From contig NZ_JAAILA010000013.1 of assembly GCF_010974825.1 (NCBI RefSeq), positions 124,001 to 188,000 on the forward strand: a stretch of DNA of 64,000 nt. Direction: 5' to 3'. This document shows, in pieces, positions 58,866 to 64,000 of the stretch. The notes under the pieces are model-generated. The model was given only the letters and a program-made list of their open reading frames with translations. It ran no database searches and was not told the DNA's origin. The stretch comes from Aeromonas rivipollensis (GTDB taxonomy: Bacteria; Pseudomonadota; Gammaproteobacteria; Enterobacterales; Aeromonadaceae). The stretch's first letter is position 1. Every line of letters starts with the position of its first letter. The position numbers and the translations under genes are program-made.

Positions 58866-60365
58866 ATGGAATTGATGAAACAGCTGGAAGTGTGGTTCCT
58901 GGTCGGCAGCCAGCACCTGTATGGCGCCACCACCTTGAAGCAGGTGGCCGATCACGCCCACACCATCACCAACCAGCTCAGCGAGGGGGCGAACCTGCCC
59001 CTCAAGATAGTGCTCAAGCCCACAGGCACCACACTCGATGAAATAAGCAGCGTCGCTCGCGATGCCAACCACAGCGAGCGCTGCGTTGGGCTCATGGTGT
59101 GGATGCACACCTTCTCCCCCGCCAAGATGTGGATCCCGGCCCTGAGTCAGCTGCAAAAACCCCTGCTGCAGTTCCACACCCAGTTCAACCGGGATCTGCC
59201 CTGGAGCGAGATCGACATGGACTTCATGAACCTGAACCAGACCGCCCACGGCGGGCGCGAATTCGGTTTCATGGGCGCCCGCCTGCGGCTGCCCCGCACA
59301 GTGGTGGTGGGCCACTGGCAGGATGAAGAGGCCAGGCAGAAGATTGGCAACTGGATGCGAGTTGCCGCCGCCATCCACGACAGCCGCCACCTGAAGATCG
59401 CCCGCTTTGGCGACAACATGCGCAACGTGGCGGTCACCGAAGGCGACAAGATTGAGGCCCAGATCCAGTTCGGCTATCAGGTGAACTACCACCCGGTCGG
59501 CGATCTGGTCAAAGTGATCGATGCCGTGCCCGACAGCGACATCGAGACGCTGCTGACCGAGTACGAACAGAGCTATACCCTGACCGAGGCGGTACAGGCG
59601 GGCGGGCCGCTGCGTGCCTCCCTCCGTGAGGCGGCGCGCCAGGAGCTGGGGATGAAGAAATTCCTCACCGACGGCGGCTTTGGCGCCTTCACCACCACCT
59701 TCGAGGATCTCTACGGCCTGCACCAGTTGCCGGGGCTCGCCTGCCAGCGCCTGATGCAGCAAGGCTTCGGCTTTGGGGCAGAAGGGGACTGGAAGACAGC
59801 GGCTCTGCTGCGCACCCTCAAGGTGATGGGGCATGGCTTGGCGGGCGGCGCCTCCTTCATGGAGGACTACACCTACCATCTGGAGGCGGGCAACAACCTG
59901 GTGCTGGGGGCCCACATGCTGGAGGTCTGCCCCTCCATCACCGCCGACAAACCCGTGCTGGACGCCCAGCATCTGGGGATAGGCAAGAAGGCCGATCCGG
60001 CCCGCCTGCTGTTCGCGGCCCCGGCCGGCAAGGCGGTCAATGCCAGCCTCATCGACTTGGGCAATCGCTTCCGCCTGGTGGTCAATCAGCTGGAGGTGGT
60101 GGACTTGCCAGAAGCCATGCCCAAACTGCCGGTGGCGAGCGCCCTGTGGAAACCCATGCCCGACCTTCAAACCAGTGCCGAGGCCTGGATCCTGGCGGGG
60201 GCCGCCCACCACTCGGTGTTCACCCAGGCGGTCGACATAGCGCAGCTGCGCACCTTCGCCGACATCATGGGCATAGAGTTCGTGGTGATTGACGAGCACA
60301 CCCGCATCCCCGCGCTCAAGGAGCAACTGCGCTGGAACGAGGTCTACTACAAGATCTGCCACTGA
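58866..60365 (+). CDS. araA: L-arabinose isomerase
   Basis: 499-residue enzyme converting L-arabinose to L-ribulose, equal in size to E. coli AraA (500). Family motifs: [39 protein letters not shown], metal-ligand Glu in [17 protein letters not shown] and His in HMLEVCPSI. It is last in the operon, ending at a strong terminator. A long reading frame on the other strand is a shadow. Confidence 0.98.
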   Translation: MELMKQLEVWFLVGSQHLYGATTLKQVADHAHTITNQLSEGANLPLKIVLKPTGTTLDEISSVARDANHSERCVGLMVWMHTFSPAKMWIPALSQLQKPLLQFHTQFNRDLPWSEIDMDFMNLNQTAHGGREFGFMGARLRLPRTVVVGHWQDEEARQKIGNWMRVAAAIHDSRHLKIARFGDNMRNVAVTEGDKIEAQIQFGYQVNYHPVGDLVKVIDAVPDSDIETLLTEYEQSYTLTEAVQAGGPLRASLREAARQELGMKKFLTDGGFGAFTTTFEDLYGLHQLPGLACQRLMQQGFGFGAEGDWKTAALLRTLKVMGHGLAGGASFMEDYTYHLEAGNNLVLGAHMLEVCPSITADKPVLDAQHLGIGKKADPARLLFAAPAGKAVNASLIDLGNRFRLVVNQLEVVDLPEAMPKLPVASALWKPMPDLQTSAEAWILAGAAHHSVFTQAVDIAQLRTFADIMGIEFVVIDEHTRIPALKEQLRWNEVYYKICH

Positions 60366-60396
60366 CCCCTTAATCGGCCAGCGGCCATCACCATGA

Positions 60397-60428
60397 AACA
60401 GCCCCGCCAGCGGGGCTGTTGTTTTTTT
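60397..60428 (+). terminator. Terminator of araBDA
   Basis: 10-bp stem aacagccccg / cggggctgtt, 4-nt loop, then gttttttt. Confidence 0.92.
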
Positions 60429-60475
60429 GATGGGGCAAAAAGATATCACTCTGTCAGGGGAGGCACTGACGGCGA

Positions 60476-61366
60476 TCAGGGATGGTCGCGGCTCTCCAGC
60501 AACCAGTGACAGGTGCGAGCCACCCCCTGACGCTGGCTGTCGGGGCGGGCGAGCAGGGCGTACTCGTGATCCGTGCTGAGCACGGGGGCAAAGGGGGCCA
60601 CCAGGGCACCGCTCTCCAGCTCCTCGGCCACGATTGTCGGGTCCCCGAGGGAGAGGCCGAATCCCTGCAAGGCGGCGTTCATCGCCAGGTCCAGGGTATC
60701 GAACAGCTGGCCGCCCTGGGGCTGCCAGGGGGTGGCGAGGAAGGCGGCAAACCAGTTGCGCCAGTCCCGCCGATCCGCGCTGGCATGGAGCAGGGGCAGC
60801 CGGGGCAGCTCCTCTATGGTGCGCTCGAACAGGCGGTGCTTGGCGGCAAAGGCGGGGGCACAGACCGGGGTCAGCCGCTCCTGGAACAGCGGCTGGCTAT
60901 GGGGGTACCTGGCCTGACAGGATTGATAGACGATGGCGAGATCGAAGGGCTCGCGGGAGAAGTCGATGCCGTGGCTGTGGCTGCCACGCACTTCGACTGC
61001 CTCCCCCTCGAACGCCTGCAACCGTCGCAGCAGCCAGCGGCTGGCGCAGGAGGGCACCTTGATGCTGATGGCCTGCTCGTGGGGCAGGGTTTGCAGGGCA
61101 CTGAGCCCCTCCCCCATGCGGGCCAGCCCCTCCCTGACGAAGGGCAGCAGGCGCTCGGCGGCCGGGGTCAGGGCCAGGCAGCGGGTGCCGCGCACGAACA
61201 GCAGGTGGCCGAGGCGCGCCTCCAACTGGGCAATCTGCTTGCTCACCGCCCCCTGACTCACGCACAGCTCATCGGCGGCCAGGGTGAAACTCAGGTGGCG
61301 GGCAGAACACTCGAAAACCTGCAAGCCATACAGGGGCAACTGGCTGCGGGGTTGGCTGGACAACAT
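60476..61366 (-). CDS. LysR-family transcriptional regulator (GcvA-like)
   Basis: 296 residues from the ATG with ggagg 5 nt upstream; longer frames to 61453 lack such support. N-terminal HTH (LPLYGLQVFECSARHLSFTLAA; LCVSQGAVSKQIAQLEARLG) and a C-terminal periplasmic-binding-like effector domain with DLAIVYQ. GcvA-type regulators control amino-acid genes; the target is probably the divergent aminotransferase gene, 113 bp away. Effector unknown. Confidence 0.85.
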   Translation of the reverse strand: MLSSQPRSQLPLYGLQVFECSARHLSFTLAADELCVSQGAVSKQIAQLEARLGHLLFVRGTRCLALTPAAERLLPFVREGLARMGEGLSALQTLPHEQAISIKVPSCASRWLLRRLQAFEGEAVEVRGSHSHGIDFSREPFDLAIVYQSCQARYPHSQPLFQERLTPVCAPAFAAKHRLFERTIEELPRLPLLHASADRRDWRNWFAAFLATPWQPQGGQLFDTLDLAMNAALQGFGLSLGDPTIVAEELESGALVAPFAPVLSTDHEYALLARPDSQRQGVARTCHWLLESRDHP

Positions 61367-61479
61367 ACAAGCCTCCATGCTTGAGAAAAACTCATGCATA
61401 ACATGCCGAATAATCCGTTGTCCGGCAAGGAAGCGAGGGCTAAAAAGGGACATCTTTCACACACATCGGTGACGGCGCC

Positions 61480-62631
61480 ATGTCTTCCCCCCGCATTGTC
61501 AGCAAACTGCCCCAGGTGGGCACCACCATCTTCAGCGTGATCGGGGATCTGGCTGCCCGCCATCCCAGCATCAACCTCTCTCAGGGGGCCCCGAGTTTCC
61601 CCTGCGATCCCGAGCTCATCCGGGTGACCCACGAGGCCATGCTGGCCGGGGAGAACCAGTATGCCCCCATGACGGGGCTGCCCGCCCTGCGCGAGCAGCT
61701 GGCGGCCAAGATAGGGACCAGCTATGGCCACCACTATGACGCGGGCGAGGAAATCACCATCACCGCCAGCGCCAGCGAGGCCCTGTTCTGCGCCATCACA
61801 GCCCTGGTGCACCAGGGGGACGAGGTGATCATGTTCGAGCCGGCGTTCGACAGCTACCGCCCCATGATCCAGCTGCAGGGGGCCACCCCCGTGGTGATCG
61901 CCCTCAAGGCTCCGGACTTTGCCATCCCCTGGGATGAGGTGGCGGCCCGCATCACACCGCGCACCCGCATGATAGTGCTCAACACCCCCCACAACCCCAC
62001 CGGCACCGTCTGGCAGGCGGGGGATCAGGAGCACCTCGCCCGCCTGGTGCGCGGCACCGACATCCTGATCCTCTCGGACGAGGTGTACGAGCACGTGGTG
62101 TTCGACGGCGCCCTGCACCAGAGCGTGATCCGTTACCCCGAGCTGGTGGAGCGCTCCGTCGCCGTCTTCTCCTTCGGCAAGACCTTCCACGTCACCGGCT
62201 GGCGAGTGGGTTACTGCGTGGCGCCCCGCCCCCTGATGGAGGAGATCCGCAAGGTGCACCAGTTCGCCATGTTCGCCGCCGACACCCCCATGCAGTACGG
62301 TTTCGCCCACCTGTTGCAGCAACCGGCTCACTACCAGGGGCTGGCGGACTTCTACCAGCGCAAGCGGGACCTGCTGGTCTCGGCCCTGGGGGATTCGCGC
62401 TTTACCCTGCTCCCCTCGGCGGGCAGCTTCTTTATGCTGGCGAGCTATGAACGGATCAGCGACGAGCCGGACAGCCTCTTCGTGCAGCGCCTCATCCGCG
62501 ACCACGGGGTCGCCACCATACCCGTCTCCGCCTTCTATCACGACGGTACGGATCAGCGGGTCATCCGCCTCTCCTTCTCCAAGGATGACGACACCCTGCT
62601 GGCGGGCGCCGAGCGCCTGTGCGGCGTCTAG
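61480..62631 (+). CDS. ybdL: Methionine/glutamine aminotransferase (YbdL/MtnE type)
   Basis: 383-residue class-I PLP aminotransferase. NLSQGAPSFPCDPELI, NTPHNPTGTVW and the PLP lysine in FSFGKTFHVTGWRVGY are visible. Close to E. coli YbdL (386), which uses methionine, aromatic amino acids and glutamine as donors and can transaminate 2-oxo acids such as the methionine precursor. The next gene, 8 nt after, is an amidase likely to remove its 2-oxoglutaramate by-product, so glutamine is the probable donor. It is divergent from the LysR gene. Confidence 0.88.
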   Translation: MSSPRIVSKLPQVGTTIFSVIGDLAARHPSINLSQGAPSFPCDPELIRVTHEAMLAGENQYAPMTGLPALREQLAAKIGTSYGHHYDAGEEITITASASEALFCAITALVHQGDEVIMFEPAFDSYRPMIQLQGATPVVIALKAPDFAIPWDEVAARITPRTRMIVLNTPHNPTGTVWQAGDQEHLARLVRGTDILILSDEVYEHVVFDGALHQSVIRYPELVERSVAVFSFGKTFHVTGWRVGYCVAPRPLMEEIRKVHQFAMFAADTPMQYGFAHLLQQPAHYQGLADFYQRKRDLLVSALGDSRFTLLPSAGSFFMLASYERISDEPDSLFVQRLIRDHGVATIPVSAFYHDGTDQRVIRLSFSKDDDTLLAGAERLCGV

Positions 62632-62639
62632 GAGGCACC

Positions 62640-63455
62640 ATGGATTCTGTGCGCGTTGCCGTCCTGCAGATGGTGTCCGGGGACCAGCTTGACCACAACC
62701 TGGCCCAGGCCGAGGCGCTGCTGCGTCAGGCCGCGGCCGAGGGGGCCGAGCTGGCCTTGCTGCCGGAATATTTCTACCTGATGCCTGCCGACGAGCGGGC
62801 GCGGGTGGCCCTGGCCGCCCCCGTGAGCGATCACCCTCTGCTGGCCTGGGCCCAGGGGCTGGCCCGGGAGCTCGGGATCTGGATACTGGCTGGCACCCTG
62901 CCCCTTGAAAGCGACGAGCCCGGCAAGATGCACAACAGCAGCCTGCTGATCGACCCGCGAGGGCAGTTGGCCAGCCGCTATGACAAGCTGCACCTGTTTG
63001 GCTTTTGCACCGGGCAGGAGCAGTATGACGAGGCCGCGACCATGAGCCCGGGCCGGGAGGTGGTGAGCCATCCCCTGCCCTGGGGGCTGCTGCGCTTCGG
63101 GATCTGCTACGACCTGCGCTTCCCCGAGCTGTTTCGCCTGGGGCCCGCCCCCGACTTCATCGCCCTGCCAGCGGCCTTCACCCACACCACTGGGCTGGCG
63201 CACTGGGAGCTGCTGCTGCGGGCCAGAGCGGTGGAAAACCTCGCCTTCGTGCTGGCCTCGGCCCAGGGGGGAGAGCACCCCGGCGGGCGCCGCACCTTCG
63301 GCCACAGCATGATCATCGATCCCTGGGGCCGGGTGCTGGCCCAGGTAGAGGAGGGTCAGGGACTGGCCATCGCCACCCTGGATCTGGCGGCCCAGCGCAA
63401 GGTGCGCAGCCAGCTGCCGGCCCTCACTCATCGCAAGATAGCCGTCGGCCCCTGA
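62640..63455 (+). CDS. Nitrilase-family omega-amidase
   Basis: 271-residue carbon-nitrogen hydrolase with the triad Glu (LLPEYFYLM), Lys (YDKLHLFGF) and Cys (GICYDLRFPELF). The pairing with a YbdL-type aminotransferase points to an omega-amidase that hydrolyses 2-oxoglutaramate or 2-oxosuccinamate; deaminated-glutathione amidase (Nit1) is the main alternative, since the HLF-F motif is shared. Start ATG with aggagg; it lies 8 nt after the aminotransferase stop, so they form an operon. Confidence 0.83.
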   Translation: MDSVRVAVLQMVSGDQLDHNLAQAEALLRQAAAEGAELALLPEYFYLMPADERARVALAAPVSDHPLLAWAQGLARELGIWILAGTLPLESDEPGKMHNSSLLIDPRGQLASRYDKLHLFGFCTGQEQYDEAATMSPGREVVSHPLPWGLLRFGICYDLRFPELFRLGPAPDFIALPAAFTHTTGLAHWELLLRARAVENLAFVLASAQGGEHPGGRRTFGHSMIIDPWGRVLAQVEEGQGLAIATLDLAAQRKVRSQLPALTHRKIAVGP

Positions 63456-63508
63456 GGCCGGCACCATTTAGAACCATAGGAATGACACCACACTTCAAGG
63501 GACTGACC

Positions 63509-64000
63509 ATGAAACTCAACACACTGATGATGATGCTGGCCCTGGCCACCGCCGGCCAGGCGGCCGCCAAACCCCTGGTGATCGCCACCGACGCCACCTA
63601 CCCCCCCTTCGAAATGGTCGACAGCAGCGGCAAGCTCGGCGGCTTCGAAGTAGATCTCGCCTATGCCCTGTGCGCGGCCATGAAGACGGAGTGCGAGGTG
63701 ATCAACCAGCCCTGGGATGCCCTGCTTCCTGGTCTGCAGGTGCGCAAGTACGACGCCATCATGTCCTCCATGAACATCACGGACGAGCGGCGCCAGAAGG
63801 TCGCCTTCAGCCAGGTCTACTACATGATGCAGAACCGCTTCGTGGGGCGCAGCGACAAGGCGGCCGACTTTGCCGACACCCCTGAGCACTTCAAGGACAA
63901 GGTGATAGCGGTGCAGGAAGGCACCCCCCAGGACAACTTCATCACCGCCCGCTACGGTGACGTGGCCAAGATCAAGCGCTACGTCAACGCCCAGTCCCCC
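63509..64000 (+). CDS. Basic amino-acid ABC transporter binding protein, 5' part
   Basis: 164 codons, cut by the window end. A signal peptide (MMLALATAGQAAAKP) precedes the type-3 solute-binding fold with the family start LVIATDATYPPFEMVDSSG and the ligand contacts SSMNITDERRQKVAFS. It resembles lysine/arginine/ornithine-binding proteins such as ArgT or AotJ. The permease and ATPase genes would lie beyond the window. The ATG is preceded by caagggactg, a weak ribosome site. Confidence 0.85.
   Translation, partial: MKLNTLMMMLALATAGQAAAKPLVIATDATYPPFEMVDSSGKLGGFEVDLAYALCAAMKTECEVINQPWDALLPGLQVRKYDAIMSSMNITDERRQKVAFSQVYYMMQNRFVGRSDKAADFADTPEHFKDKVIAVQEGTPQDNFITARYGDVAKIKRYVNAQSP

Noticed and set aside
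58131..60449. Open frame of 772 codons on the minus strand opposite araD and araA
   Set aside because: Composition is rich in Gly, His, Gln and Ala as expected from the antisense of GC-rich genes; it covers two well-supported genes.

Overview
The window is a GC-rich (roughly 60-63 %) gammaproteobacterial chromosome segment, most likely from Aeromonas. The grounds are protein similarity to enterobacterial and Vibrio orthologues, the sdhCDAB-sucABCD and gltA arrangement, the phosphonate locus, and the general gene style; no rRNA or other species marker is present. I see no tRNA or rRNA genes, CRISPR array, insertion sequence or prophage.

Layout: (1) 1-1224 is the 3' end of pflB, closed by a strong terminator. 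(2) 1346-11340 is a complete aminophosphonate catabolism locus: phnX, a PbfA-type lyase and phnW on the minus strand, diverging from the GntR/UTRA regulator phnR, the ABC transporter phnS-phnT-phnU (fused permease) and a FAD oxidoreductase. Four near-identical TGGTATATACCA palindromes precede phnW, phnR, phnS and phnT and look like PhnR operators. (3) 11464-13242 holds a YcgN-like gene, a palindromic intergenic repeat and one AT-rich two-transmembrane-segment orphan gene that looks imported. (4) 13431-24723 is the TCA block: sucD, sucC, sucB, sucA, sdhB, sdhA, sdhD and sdhC on the minus strand, divergent from gltA. (5) 24819-37636 is housekeeping and accessory: a lipoprotein, a GNAT enzyme, fabB, mnmC, a DUF922-like protein, dcuC, a 5'-nucleotidase-like enzyme without signal peptide, a GT-C-like membrane protein, a YgjP-type metallopeptidase, a DUF2927 protein, a DinI-like gene with a LexA box, and the zinc-independent ribosomal protein pair L31B/L36B behind a Zur-like box.

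(6) 38084-51398 is the most interesting part, a uronate/glycan utilisation island. It has a KdgM-type porin; an operon of an unrecognised 820-residue cytosolic enzyme, a GH105-type unsaturated uronyl hydrolase, a PTS EIIBC and a TIM-barrel isomerase-like protein; a SemiSWEET-like protein with an extra helix; kduI, kduD, a YgjV protein, the IclR regulator kdgR, kdgK and eda. My reading is that a uronide is imported by the porin and PTS, cut inside the cell by the 820-residue protein (possibly a lyase) and GH105, and fed through KduI, KduD, KdgK and Eda to pyruvate and glyceraldehyde-3-phosphate. KdgR-like palindromes lie before the porin, kduI and kdgK.

(7) 51475-60365 is a complete L-arabinose system: araC, araFGH and araBDA, with CRP-like and AraC-like sites in the araF-araB gap. 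(8) 60476-64000 holds a LysR regulator divergent from a YbdL/MtnE-type aminotransferase and a nitrilase-family omega-amidase, then the 5' part of a basic amino-acid binding protein cut by the window end.

Starts were chosen from Shine-Dalgarno sequences and family lengths; several differ from the longest reading frame.
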